Positions 35,965-45,304 of a stretch of DNA of 64,000 nt are shown here, in pieces. A model generated the notes under the pieces. The model saw only the letters and a list, made by a program, of their open reading frames with translations, was not told where the DNA came from and did not search any database. A program made the position numbers and the translations under genes. Source of the DNA: Candidatus Aenigmatarchaeota archaeon (GTDB taxonomy: Archaea > Aenigmatarchaeota > Aenigmatarchaeia > QMZP01 > QMZT01). The stretch spans positions 1-64,000 of the forward strand of contig JAFGCI010000002.1 of assembly GCA_016932735.1 (NCBI GenBank). The letters run 5' to 3'. The stretch's first letter is position 1. Each line of letters begins with the position of its first letter.

Positions 35965-37125
35965 ATGAAAATTTCTATTATCGGTTCCGGGGATGTGGGT
36001 TCACACGCAGCCCATGAGATTGCGGGCAGGCAGATAGCAGATGAGATTGTTCTGCTGGATATAGTTGATGGCCTTCCACAGGGAAGGGCGCTTGACATCC
36101 GCAATTACTGCCCAACGATAGAATCCGAAACCATGATGATAGGGACAAACAGTTACTCGGACACGAAAAACTCTGATATAGTTGTAATAGTTGCAGGCAA
36201 TGCGAGAAAGGCCGGAATGGGTTCGCGCGACGAACTTCTTGAAACCAATAAGAATATTGTAAGGTCTGTCACAGAATCTGTTGTAAATTATTCCCCGAAT
36301 GCTCTGATTATGGTTGTGACAAACCCTGTTGATGTCATGACTTACGTCGCCTATAAAGTGAGCGGGTTTGAGAAGAACAGGGTATTCGGCATGGCAGGAG
36401 TTCTCGATACAGCAAGGCTGAAATGTTTTATAGCCGACAAAGCCGACTGCTCGCTTAGAGATATTGAAACAATTGTAATGGGCTCCCATGGGGAAGGGAT
36501 GGTCCCCGTTTTCAGTAAGACTAAAATAAGGCATCGCTCTGTTTCAGAATTCCTGACAGGAAAGGATATGGAGGAAGTGACAACAAAGACGCGGCAGGCA
36601 GGAAAGAATATAGTTGAACTGACTGGAAAAAGCGGGCTCTTTGCGCCCGGCGGAGCCATTGCAAAGATGATAGAGATAATAATCAATGATACCAGAGAAA
36701 TACTGCCGTGCTCGGCTTATCTTGAAGGCGAGTACGGACTAACAGATATATGCATATGCGTCCCGGTGGTTCTGGGAAGAAACGGTATAGAGAATATAGT
36801 AGAATTCGAACTGGATGAAAAAGAAAGAGCAATGTTCGATAAATGTGCAGAGGGGATAAAGGCAAGCATAAGAAAGCTTACAGGTCCGGGTGAAGATAGA
36901 ACTGAAAATGCAGTTAAGATGGGAGATGATATTGATATAGAGGATAACGGAGAACTGGAAGGTTCATCATCAGATGACGAAGCTATAACAAAAATAAGAG
37001 CTGATATTGCAAAGATAGAGCAGGATTTAATAATCAAATCAAAAGGCGATGTGGGGAAGCAATCTCAGCCTCCCATTGAAGAAGGCTCGAGTTCTCCGAG
37101 AAATCCGAAGAAGCTGTTGAGCTGA
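35965..37125 (+). CDS. mdh: Malate/lactate dehydrogenase family protein with C-terminal extension
   Basis: 386 residues from the ATG at 35965 (GGTG five bases before); the ATG at 35941, which overlaps the ahcY stop, is the alternative. The Rossmann motif is IIGSGDVGS. Also present are NARKAGMGSRDELLETN (substrate Arg), VVTNPVDVMTYVAYK and the catalytic His in MGSHGEGMVP. The fold should end near residue 310. A further 75 residues, acidic and Ser-rich (GSSSDDEAI, then a short coiled coil), are not part of the family. The last 61 bases overlap an antisense small gene. Confidence 0.93.
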   Translation: MKISIIGSGDVGSHAAHEIAGRQIADEIVLLDIVDGLPQGRALDIRNYCPTIESETMMIGTNSYSDTKNSDIVVIVAGNARKAGMGSRDELLETNKNIVRSVTESVVNYSPNALIMVVTNPVDVMTYVAYKVSGFEKNRVFGMAGVLDTARLKCFIADKADCSLRDIETIVMGSHGEGMVPVFSKTKIRHRSVSEFLTGKDMEEVTTKTRQAGKNIVELTGKSGLFAPGGAIAKMIEIIINDTREILPCSAYLEGEYGLTDICICVPVVLGRNGIENIVEFELDEKERAMFDKCAEGIKASIRKLTGPGEDRTENAVKMGDDIDIEDNGELEGSSSDDEAITKIRADIAKIEQDLIIKSKGDVGKQSQPPIEEGSSSPRNPKKLLS

Positions 37126-37226
37126 CCGCCCGCCTCTCCGGAAAGGCTTCCCATGAGGACCAGTATTAAAAGAAACGTTATTACAACTAGAACTATCCCA
37201 AACAGCACCTTGATCGACATTTCCAT
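37065..37226 (-). CDS. 53-residue membrane microprotein, antisense to the mdh 3' end
   Basis: It reads ATG at 37226 to TGA at 37065. The N terminus is a membrane helix (KVLFGIVLVVITFLLILVLM, about 6-25). A Gly-rich segment GGQLNSFFGFLGELE and a short end follow. A TATATTTAAAC-like element lies about 25 bases upstream of the ATG, as for other leaderless genes here. It is too short for common ORF cut-offs. It overlaps mdh by 61 bases and faces scpB across a short divergent promoter. Function unknown. Confidence 0.65.
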   Translation of the reverse strand: MEMSIKVLFGIVLVVITFLLILVLMGSLSGEAGGQLNSFFGFLGELEPSSMGG

Positions 37227-37301
37227 GATTATAATATCTGTCGGACTGTTTAAATATTGATACTGGTAACTGTTTTAAACTTCTGGAAACAATACTATCC
37301 T

Positions 37302-37829
37302 ATGCATAAGAAGGTCATTGAAGCCGCCCTTTTCATGACGAACAAGCCTCTCAAATTAAAGGAATTGTCCAGGATAGTCGGCGTCAGTTCTTTGGGATAT
37401 GTCAGGGAAGTAATAGAAGGGCTGAAGGACGAATACAAAGAACGCGGCATCGATATAACCGAATTTCCCGACGGCTGGATGATGCACGTCAAGCAGGACC
37501 TCCTTAACAGGGTCAAGCACCTGACACCTTATTCAGATCTGGCAGAAGGCCACAAAAGGGCTCTTGCCATAATTGCATATAAAGAACCTTTAAAGCAGTC
37601 TGATTTGATTAAGATACAGGGCAATAAAGCATACAACTATATAAAGTTCCTTGAGAAAAAAGGCCTTATAAAATCCGAGAAAGAAGGAAGAACAAAGACT
37701 TTGCTTCTTACAGCAGAATTTGAAAGATACTTCGGTGATACGAGAGCCAACATCAGGGAGAAGCTGATGAGAAGGGTATCTGAAACCTCTCTACAGGAAC
37801 CGGATTCGGAAGAATTTACCGAAGAATAA
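37302..37829 (+). CDS. scpB: Chromosome segregation and condensation protein ScpB
   Basis: 175 residues from the ATG at 37302; TTTTAAAC lies about 25 bases before it. Tandem winged helices: KKVIEAALFMTNKPLKLKELSRIVG and RALAIIAYKEPLKQSDL, matching ScpB. It bridges ScpA and the SMC ATPase in chromosome compaction. No scpA or smc gene is adjacent. A short acidic tail ends the protein. Confidence 0.93.
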   Translation: MHKKVIEAALFMTNKPLKLKELSRIVGVSSLGYVREVIEGLKDEYKERGIDITEFPDGWMMHVKQDLLNRVKHLTPYSDLAEGHKRALAIIAYKEPLKQSDLIKIQGNKAYNYIKFLEKKGLIKSEKEGRTKTLLLTAEFERYFGDTRANIREKLMRRVSETSLQEPDSEEFTEE

Positions 37830-37856
37830 ATATAAGAAGGCCCTATAGATTAATAT

Positions 37857-40616
37857 ATGAAGCTGAATAACACGTTATTTGTTGCAGTAACCATTATTCT
37901 GGGAATGCTCCTCTTAAGTTATAACGCCATGGCGGACTGCGGTACATATTCTCCTCCGGACATCGGTAATTGGGTAATAAATGATTCAGATATTATAGCA
38001 TGCAGTGATATGGGAATGACAATAAATGGTAACCTAACAGTTAATGGTATTCTGCAGATGACAAATGTGACGCTGAAGATGAATTCCAGCAATGGTAGCT
38101 TTGTACATATAAACAACACGGGTACCTTTGAGATAATATCTTCGAATGTGGAAAAGGCTGGGCAGGACAATTATCTTTTCTGGAATATTAATCCCGATGT
38201 TCTGGAAATAACAGACAGCAACATATCTGATTGTGGTATAAACGCAACGGAAGAGATGAACAGGGGGATTTATATAGAGACCAATGATTTGCAAATAGAA
38301 GGCAGTCTTTTTGAAGATAATTTTGTCGGGCTCATAATAAAAGGAAGCAACGTAAGCCTGGATGAAAATATATTCGCTGATAACGGGATTCATCTAATTA
38401 TTACAGGAAACGATAATAATTTAACTTCTAATGAAATGTCAGGAGCAAACAGCCAGTCATTCTTTACGGGCAACAATTTCTTCGTCTCAAAAAACATTCT
38501 TCTTGATTCGCTTATAGATATTGCTGGATCCGGTATACGGTTTATCAACAACAGCATTAATTCGGGGGACGGTCTGTATGTCAACGGTGACGGCTCTACA
38601 ATTGAAAACAATACCATAACCGGCTGCGAATACGGCCTGAAAATAGGCGACATAACGAATTCTGACAACAATGTTATACGAAATAACGTCTTAAGATACA
38701 ATAAATACGGTTTCTATGTTGATAAGAAAACGACCAATTCCAGATTTTCCGGGAATTATATAAAGGGCAATCTTACAAACGGCTTCTCCGTTGCCGGCAT
38801 ATATCTTTTAGGCATTGAAAATGTTCTTGACAATAACGTTATTGATAATAATGTTTACGGCATTTTTGCCTCGGGCTCCAGCAGATGCAATGTTACCGGA
38901 AGTGTCCTGAAGGACAATAATTTTGGTTTGTTTTCAGATACAACAGCGTCACTTCTAATAAAGGATTCTGTAATCGAGAATAACACGAAAACGGATTTGG
39001 ATATTCTGTCCACATCCCTCACCCTCATCAATGCCAATTATACCACAATGTTCAGGAACTGGACCGTGATTGTCCAGGCGTTCGACTCCAACGGGACTAG
39101 AGTCAATTTCACTGTCCAGCTTGAATCAAATACGGCGTCCTTGTCATATCTGGATGATTCTGTAAGCGGTGAGAATATTACATTCAACGTCCCTGAGTTT
39201 TTTGAAAACAAATCCCTTAACGATTCTGTAAAAGAATACAATCCTTACATAATCAGGGTTTCCAATACCTACATAGAAGGATTTCAGGAATCCTCATTCA
39301 ACTTCACGACGGATTGGGTTTATACTGTCAATTTCAATGGGACTTATAACGACACATACAATCCTCCTGTGAATTTCATACTGAGCGTAATCAATCCAAG
39401 GAACCAGACTTATATCAGGGACGATTTTGTCAACGGCTCCCTGCCGGCCGAGGTTCAGAGCACTACGAATCTGACAGGCTGTGTCTATGTATTAAATGAC
39501 GCTTCAGCAGAGAGCATGACAAATACAGGACTTAAGAGCTATACAGCTTATATTGATGCTGACGATTTCTTGGCAGGGATGAATAAGATATACTTCAGCT
39601 GCAGCGGCCCGGGAGGATTGCACAACATAACAAATGCTGTTTATTTCACTGTTTATGCCGACAGAGAGTGCCTGATTCATGACGACTGCCTCGAGAGCCA
39701 GTTCTGCAAGGATTATGAATGCACGGACATTGAATGCGGCTGCGGTATCGCAAGAGACCATGAATGCGCCCCTTATGAGTGCTGCAGCGACGATTCCTGT
39801 CAATTAACAGAGCAATGCATCAATCACCAGTGTAAAGCTGTGAACTGCGACTGCCCTGAAAAAATAAGCAACCACAGATGCATCATACCCGCAGGATATT
39901 GCTGCAAATCCACTATGTGCACGGGAACAAATGAGATATGTGATATGAATCTTAACAGATGTATAGAAAGGACAATTAAACTCATCCTCTCAACCAAAGA
40001 CGCGGTTGTCGGCGAAGAGCTTGAAATAACCGTGAGGGATATGCAGGGTGTTGCTGTTGGCGATGCCGACATAACCGCCAATTTCGCCTCTGGCAATAAA
40101 ATAACAGCTAAGACAGATGGAGAAGGGAAGGCAAAGCTAACTCTCCCCGAAGCGGGGGAAGTCAATATAGTCGTAAGAAAAAGCGGGTATGCAGCCGCAA
40201 GTTCGGATATTGTTGTCAGGGAAGGTTTCAATCTTCTGATTGTCTTGCTGATTGTCATAATAGGTATTGCAGCGGCTGGTGCGTTCCTTTACATAAGGTC
40301 TAGAGGCGGCTTGAAGAAGCAGAAGCCTGTATCTATGAAGAAAATTATCCAGGGAAACAATGTCATCCTTTCTATCAAGAATGATACGAAGGATTCGATG
40401 AGAAATGTAATAATAAATGATCAGGTCCCCCATGGAGCTTTCATAACTTCAAATATGAGACCCCAGATCACACAGTTCGATGCCAATACCGACAACCTTT
40501 CATGGGAGTTCATTGCACTGGAACCGGGCCAGGAAGTCAGCGTAACATACCAGACCTACAGGGCCATGGAAGGCTTCTCCGTGAGAATAGGGGATCAGGA
40601 ATACCTTTCAGAATAA
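37857..40616 (+). CDS. Surface beta-helix protein with Cys-rich modules, membrane anchor and cytoplasmic tail domain
   Basis: 919 residues. Signal peptide (about 1-26, ending NAMA). Residues 50-390 are repeats of the right-handed parallel beta-helix type (NNxIxNxxYGI motifs, as in NosD). Ig-like strands follow, then three Cys-rich modules (about 603-700), a carboxypeptidase-regulatory-like domain (VGDADITANFASG), one membrane helix (about 790-812), and about 100 residues on the inner side that look like a DUF11-type beta domain. It could bind glycans outside. The inner domain is unusual for such anchors. A TATA-like AAATATAAG lies about 30 bases before the start. Confidence 0.85.
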   Translation: MKLNNTLFVAVTIILGMLLLSYNAMADCGTYSPPDIGNWVINDSDIIACSDMGMTINGNLTVNGILQMTNVTLKMNSSNGSFVHINNTGTFEIISSNVEKAGQDNYLFWNINPDVLEITDSNISDCGINATEEMNRGIYIETNDLQIEGSLFEDNFVGLIIKGSNVSLDENIFADNGIHLIITGNDNNLTSNEMSGANSQSFFTGNNFFVSKNILLDSLIDIAGSGIRFINNSINSGDGLYVNGDGSTIENNTITGCEYGLKIGDITNSDNNVIRNNVLRYNKYGFYVDKKTTNSRFSGNYIKGNLTNGFSVAGIYLLGIENVLDNNVIDNNVYGIFASGSSRCNVTGSVLKDNNFGLFSDTTASLLIKDSVIENNTKTDLDILSTSLTLINANYTTMFRNWTVIVQAFDSNGTRVNFTVQLESNTASLSYLDDSVSGENITFNVPEFFENKSLNDSVKEYNPYIIRVSNTYIEGFQESSFNFTTDWVYTVNFNGTYNDTYNPPVNFILSVINPRNQTYIRDDFVNGSLPAEVQSTTNLTGCVYVLNDASAESMTNTGLKSYTAYIDADDFLAGMNKIYFSCSGPGGLHNITNAVYFTVYADRECLIHDDCLESQFCKDYECTDIECGCGIARDHECAPYECCSDDSCQLTEQCINHQCKAVNCDCPEKISNHRCIIPAGYCCKSTMCTGTNEICDMNLNRCIERTIKLILSTKDAVVGEELEITVRDMQGVAVGDADITANFASGNKITAKTDGEGKAKLTLPEAGEVNIVVRKSGYAAASSDIVVREGFNLLIVLLIVIIGIAAAGAFLYIRSRGGLKKQKPVSMKKIIQGNNVILSIKNDTKDSMRNVIINDQVPHGAFITSNMRPQITQFDANTDNLSWEFIALEPGQEVSVTYQTYRAMEGFSVRIGDQEYLSE

Positions 40617-40622
40617 ATTAAA

Positions 40623-42329
40623 TTATCTTATGTAAGCATCAAGGACATACTGCTGAACCATTCTGTGTGTATTAAAAAAAGACGCGTTTATCGCTATCGT
40701 ATGCTTCATCATTTCTATCCATTTCTGCCTGTCATAGTAATACATAGGCAGAACTTCTTTCTCGAGCTTTGAATAGAGGTCAGCTACATCGAAATGGCTG
40801 TCGCATTCATGTTCCGGATCCGAGCTTCTCGGGCCTATCGACCAGCCCGTCACGTTCTCTATATATCCTTCCAGCCACCATCCGTCGAGAACGGAGAAGT
40901 TGATGACGCCGTTATGGGAAGCTTTCATGCCGCTTGTCCCGGATGCCTCGAATGGGCGCATCGGCGTGTTGAGCCACACATCGACGCCTGCAACAAGCAG
41001 CTTGCTGATATCAATGTTATAATTCTCCAGAAAAACTATCTTGATATTTTTTGACAATATTTCTCTCTGATTGAAGATGTGCTTTATCATCATCTTTCCT
41101 GCTTCGTCGTTTGGGTGAGCCTTACCCGCAAAAATCAGCTGTATCTTTCCTATTTCGTCCGCAATCTTGTTCAGATGCTCTATGTTATGGAAGATAAGGT
41201 CGGGGCGTTTGTAACCGGTCATCCTTCTTGCAAACCCGAATGTAATAGTATCATAATCCATTTTCGTTTTAGTGTTTTCGTTTACGAAATCAATGAGCAG
41301 TTTTTTAGCCTCCATATGCGTGTTCCATATCTCATCATCTTCTATGCCAAAAACATATCTGAGGCTGAACGGGTCGTGTGACCAGTTGGGTATGTTCTCG
41401 TCATAAAGCCTTTTGAATGCCTCAGAGACCCATGTAACCGAATGGACACCGTTAGTGACCGAGTGTATCTGGTATCCCGGGAAGAGCTTTCTGGAGACAT
41501 CCTTATGCCTCTTTGCAACGCCGTTTATGTAATGGGAATGATTAAGAGCCAAATGAGTCATGCTGAACTTTCCCGAATCCGAGAATGCATCCATTTTTTC
41601 AAAAGGGAAAAAATCTTCCCCGAGAACAGACTTTACAAGGCCTATATCAAACTCGTCCTGACCTGCCTTAAGCGGTGTGTGGGTAGTGAAGATGCACTTG
41701 TCTTTGACCTTTTCAAAATCATATTTTTTGTTAAAATCTTTCTCCTCCTCGTTCTTTGTCCTGTTCAGGAGTTCCATAATTAGGAATGCTGCATGTCCTT
41801 CATTCATATGATAGTTCTCAATATCCTCATAGCCTATGTCCTTCAGCATCTTGAGGCCGCCTATGCCTATTATCGCTTCCTGCATTATACGGTATCTCTG
41901 GTCGCCTCCGTAAAGGTGGCTTGTCAGCTTCCTGTCATCAATGGTGTTGGCAGGAACGTTAGTATCAAGGAAATATACCGGGACAATTCCCCCTGAGGGA
42001 GAAACGACATCATGCTGCCATGCTCTCACGACAACAGGCCTGTTCTCCAGAGTAACAACAACCTTGTTCGGCAGAAGCTTCATATACTTCTCCCTGTCCC
42101 AGACTTCGTCTTCTTCGGACTGGTTTCCCTTCTCGTCTATTTTCTGGCGGAAATATCCCTTTTCATTCAGAAGAGTAACGGCCACCGAAGGCACTTTAAG
42201 GTCTGCGAACGTCTTTATCATATCGCCCGCAAGAACGCCAAGGCCGCCGGCATATGTCGGCATGTCTGCAGAAAGGCCTACTTCCATTGAGAAATACGCA
42301 ACAACAACAGGCTCATCAACATCAGGCAT
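40623..42329 (-). CDS. glgP: Alpha-glucan (glycogen/maltodextrin) phosphorylase
   Basis: 568 residues, the short archaeal/thermophile type of GT35. N terminus VVAYFSMEVGLSADMPTYAGGLGVLAGD, the HMNEGHAAF box, and the PLP-lysine segment EASGTSGMKASHNGVINFS followed by LDGWWLEGY. It releases glucose-1-phosphate from alpha-1,4-glucans with phosphate. No other glycogen gene is in the window. It converges on the beta-helix gene six bases away. Confidence 0.95.
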   Translation of the reverse strand: MPDVDEPVVVAYFSMEVGLSADMPTYAGGLGVLAGDMIKTFADLKVPSVAVTLLNEKGYFRQKIDEKGNQSEEDEVWDREKYMKLLPNKVVVTLENRPVVVRAWQHDVVSPSGGIVPVYFLDTNVPANTIDDRKLTSHLYGGDQRYRIMQEAIIGIGGLKMLKDIGYEDIENYHMNEGHAAFLIMELLNRTKNEEEKDFNKKYDFEKVKDKCIFTTHTPLKAGQDEFDIGLVKSVLGEDFFPFEKMDAFSDSGKFSMTHLALNHSHYINGVAKRHKDVSRKLFPGYQIHSVTNGVHSVTWVSEAFKRLYDENIPNWSHDPFSLRYVFGIEDDEIWNTHMEAKKLLIDFVNENTKTKMDYDTITFGFARRMTGYKRPDLIFHNIEHLNKIADEIGKIQLIFAGKAHPNDEAGKMMIKHIFNQREILSKNIKIVFLENYNIDISKLLVAGVDVWLNTPMRPFEASGTSGMKASHNGVINFSVLDGWWLEGYIENVTGWSIGPRSSDPEHECDSHFDVADLYSKLEKEVLPMYYYDRQKWIEMMKHTIAINASFFNTHRMVQQYVLDAYIR

Positions 42330-42382
42330 AATAACACACTCTGAATAAATTTGATGGAGGTTGTTTATATTAGTGGTCGCAG

Positions 42383-43315
42383 CTAAGGCAGAGTTCTGAA
42401 CTTAGTGTTGAGGAGTCCCCATTCTAAGAATAGAAGTACAAATGCAGCAAGCAATGAAGGCACTGTCAAATCTTCTGATAATTTTTGTTCGCTTGATATC
42501 GCCAACCTTTGGAAGGCTTCTCCAAGGTCTGTTTCGTTCTGAACCCTTATGTAAGAGCCGCCTGTCGCCGCAGAGATATTTTTTAAGCTGTCTTCATCCA
42601 AGATTGTTACAGAGGTAAGCCCGGGCATCGAGCCTCCTTCTTTTGTCGCTATCCCGACGGTGTCAATGATTATGTGCTTGTCATTCGCATAGTCTATTGC
42701 ATCCTTTACGTCCGGTCCGACGTTGTTCTGCCCGTCTGTCAGAAGAAGTATCCTTCTTGCCTTATTTCCTGTTGTAAGTACTGTAGATGCATCTATGATG
42801 ACGCTGCCTATAGCCGTTCCGCCCACATATTCGACTTTTATGTCATCAATGGACGCTTTCACTCTTTCGAAATTGTTTGACGGGAACTGCTTCAGGAATG
42901 TTATTCCGGAAAATGACATTATTCCTATCTCAGAGTCTTTTGGAGCATTGTCAACGAAAATCTTCGCTGCAAGCTTTGCCGCCTCCAGCCTGTTTGGATC
43001 ATAATCGTTCGATGCCATACTTCCCGATGCGTCTATTGCCATGACGAAATCAAAATTGCTGCTTCTGCCGGTATACCAAAGCACAGGGCCCGATATAGCG
43101 AGGATTATTATCGAAAAGGTCACTAAACGCAGTATAAGCAGCAGATAATTCTTTGAAATCAGCTTCTGGCCTGTTATTTTCTCTATTGCGGGGAAATTGG
43201 CGAACTTCAGTGCCTGTGCCCTCGTATAGCGGATGCTGATGAAATGAAGAAGAATGAGCGTAGGCAGAGCTAGAAAGAACCACAGGAACTGAGGATTCGT
43301 AAAACTTATCTCCAC
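42383..43315 (-). CDS. von Willebrand factor A domain membrane protein (BatA-like)
   Basis: 310 residues, GTG start overlapping the stop of the DUF58 gene by one base. Two membrane helices at the N terminus (about 8-24, 57-75), then a VWA domain with the MIDAS motif DASGSMASND and the TxD LLLTDGQN, and a last helix near the C terminus. It is the third member of the MoxR, DUF58, VWA operon, which in other organisms assembles or activates envelope complexes. Confidence 0.92.
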   Translation of the reverse strand: MEISFTNPQFLWFFLALPTLILLHFISIRYTRAQALKFANFPAIEKITGQKLISKNYLLLILRLVTFSIIILAISGPVLWYTGRSSNFDFVMAIDASGSMASNDYDPNRLEAAKLAAKIFVDNAPKDSEIGIMSFSGITFLKQFPSNNFERVKASIDDIKVEYVGGTAIGSVIIDASTVLTTGNKARRILLLTDGQNNVGPDVKDAIDYANDKHIIIDTVGIATKEGGSMPGLTSVTILDEDSLKNISAATGGSYIRVQNETDLGEAFQRLAISSEQKLSEDLTVPSLLAAFVLLFLEWGLLNTKFRTLP

Positions 43316-44196
43316 TATGCTCTCCCCCCTCTTCTTAAAAGGAATTGGATAATTGGCTTAATAAAATCTTCATCCGTATTCAGGTCCAGAAGATCCGCAT
43401 TGCTTTTTGAGAACGTCTCCTTTATGAATTTCTTTTCGTTTTTTGTATATTCACTGTATTTGTCTTTTATCTTTCCTGTGTTGATTATTGTCAGTTCGTC
43501 TGACATGGGATCCTGTAAGACTATGTTCCCGGTTTTGATGAGCTCATTGTCCCTTGGGTCCCTGACCATTATTCCGAGGACATCGAATTTCTTTCCGGCG
43601 ACCTTCAGAGATTTGTCCCATTCTCCTTCCAGCCCTATGAAATCTGATATGATTATTAACAAACCCCGTCTGGGCATTGTCTTCATTACAAAATCTATCG
43701 CATTCTCCAGATCATAGCCGGCTTCATAAACATCCGCGTTCGCGAGAAAATTCAGGATCAGATAGAACTGCTTGTCTCCGCAATCCGGAGGAACGAACTG
43801 GGCTATTTTATCGTTGAACATCGTCATGCTGACGTTGTCTCCGGATTTGAGAACGAAATAACTGAGTGATGCAGCAACCTCCGCTGCATATTGCGCCTTG
43901 AGTTTTTCGGTTGAACCGAAAATCATCGAATAGCTCGTGTCAAGAAGTATATATGTATTCAGGTTCCTTTCCTCCTTGAATTCCTTTACCATCAGTTCGT
44001 TTGCGCGGATGCTTGCCTTCCAGTCTATTATTTTAGCATCGTCTGTCGTGAGATATTTCCTGTAATCCTCGAATTCAAGGCCCTGTCCTTTGAAAACACT
44101 CCTGTATTTGCTGGCCACCTGCGTATTAATCAATATCTTAATCAGAATCTCCAGTTTTTTTGCTAGTTCCACTACCTCGATATTCAATCTGACCAT
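43315..44196 (-). CDS. DUF58 protein (VWA-like)
   Basis: 293 residues. It has the DUF58 box (SVFKGQGLEFEDYRKYLTTD, then DWKASIRANELMVKEF) and a MIDAS-like DTSYSM. No membrane helix. It lies between MoxR (18 bases upstream) and the VWA gene, and probably acts as adaptor to the MoxR ATPase. Confidence 0.93.
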   Translation of the reverse strand: MVRLNIEVVELAKKLEILIKILINTQVASKYRSVFKGQGLEFEDYRKYLTTDDAKIIDWKASIRANELMVKEFKEERNLNTYILLDTSYSMIFGSTEKLKAQYAAEVAASLSYFVLKSGDNVSMTMFNDKIAQFVPPDCGDKQFYLILNFLANADVYEAGYDLENAIDFVMKTMPRRGLLIIISDFIGLEGEWDKSLKVAGKKFDVLGIMVRDPRDNELIKTGNIVLQDPMSDELTIINTGKIKDKYSEYTKNEKKFIKETFSKSNADLLDLNTDEDFIKPIIQFLLRRGGRA

Positions 44197-44214
44197 TTAA
44201 TCATCAAAATTAAT

Positions 44215-45213
44215 TTAGGAAACGGGTATCTTTTTGAGAATTTCTTTTATTATGTCGTCGGTCTTTATTCCTTCTGCCATTCCTTCATAGTTTGGTATCA
44301 ATCTGTGACGCATTACAGGAAGAGCAACCTCTTTGACGTCGTTGGGTGTGACATAGGTTCTCCCGTTAATCAGTGCCGCAGCCTTTGAAGCAATGAATAA
44401 GCCTATGGAAGCCCTTGGGGAGCATCCCCACTCGATATATTGCCCCAGTTTTATCTTGTAATTGCTGGGATTCCTAGTAGCATCCACTATCTTGACAATG
44501 TAATCCTCTATCTTCTCATTCAGATAGACTTTCTTTACGTCTTCCTGCATCTCTATTATTTCCTTTGCCTGTATAACGGGGTTGACATCAAAATCATCAA
44601 ATTTATGTATGTTTATGTTCTGATCCAGTATCCTTTTCTCCTCGTCCGGTTTCGGGTATGGCATGAAGACCTTTAGCAGGAACCTGTCTATCTGAGCTTC
44701 AGGCAGGTTGTATGTGCCGGCAGTCTCTATGGGGTTCTGCGTAGCGAGGACAAAGAACGGGTCCGGAACAGGGAAAGTTTCCTTTCCAATTGTACATTGC
44801 CTTTCAGCCATGACCTCAAGCATGGCTGACTGAGTCTTTGGAGGGGCCCTGTTTATCTCGTCTGCAAGAAGGAAATTCGCAAAGACCGGCCCCTTGACAA
44901 CGAAGAATTCCTTGGTTTCGGCGTTATAAGAAGTGATTCCTGTAATGTCTGTGGGAAGCAAATCAACCGTAAACTGTATCCTGTTGAACTGTGAACCGAC
45001 CGTCTTGGCAAGGGTTCTTATCAGAAGGGTTTTGGCGACGCCAGGCACGCCCTCTATAAGCACGTGGCCATTTGACAACAGGCCTATGAAAAGCCTTTCT
45101 ATGACTTCGTTCTGGCCAACCACCATTTTGGATATCTCTTTTTTTATTGTGTTTATTTTTTCACTATATTCCTTGACTTTCTTTTCTTCAAGTTTTGGTT
45201 TTTCGCCGGCCAT
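44215..45213 (-). CDS. MoxR-family AAA+ ATPase
   Basis: 332 residues. Walker A EGVPGVAKT, Walker B LLADEINRAPPKTQSAMLE, sensor 1 ATQNPIE and the NLPEAQIDRFL segment are all of the MoxR type. First gene of the operon with DUF58 and VWA. It probably remodels or loads metal into VWA-bound targets at the membrane. A divergent promoter separates it from the 1380-residue surface protein. Confidence 0.96.
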   Translation of the reverse strand: MAGEKPKLEEKKVKEYSEKINTIKKEISKMVVGQNEVIERLFIGLLSNGHVLIEGVPGVAKTLLIRTLAKTVGSQFNRIQFTVDLLPTDITGITSYNAETKEFFVVKGPVFANFLLADEINRAPPKTQSAMLEVMAERQCTIGKETFPVPDPFFVLATQNPIETAGTYNLPEAQIDRFLLKVFMPYPKPDEEKRILDQNINIHKFDDFDVNPVIQAKEIIEMQEDVKKVYLNEKIEDYIVKIVDATRNPSNYKIKLGQYIEWGCSPRASIGLFIASKAAALINGRTYVTPNDVKEVALPVMRHRLIPNYEGMAEGIKTDDIIKEILKKIPVS

Positions 45214-45304
45214 GATAAATTATTGACTTATCCTATTAATAATTGTTCTATCTCTCCGCCTGTCTGCTAAGTATATTTATTCGCCTTTGCAATAATTATA
45301 TATT

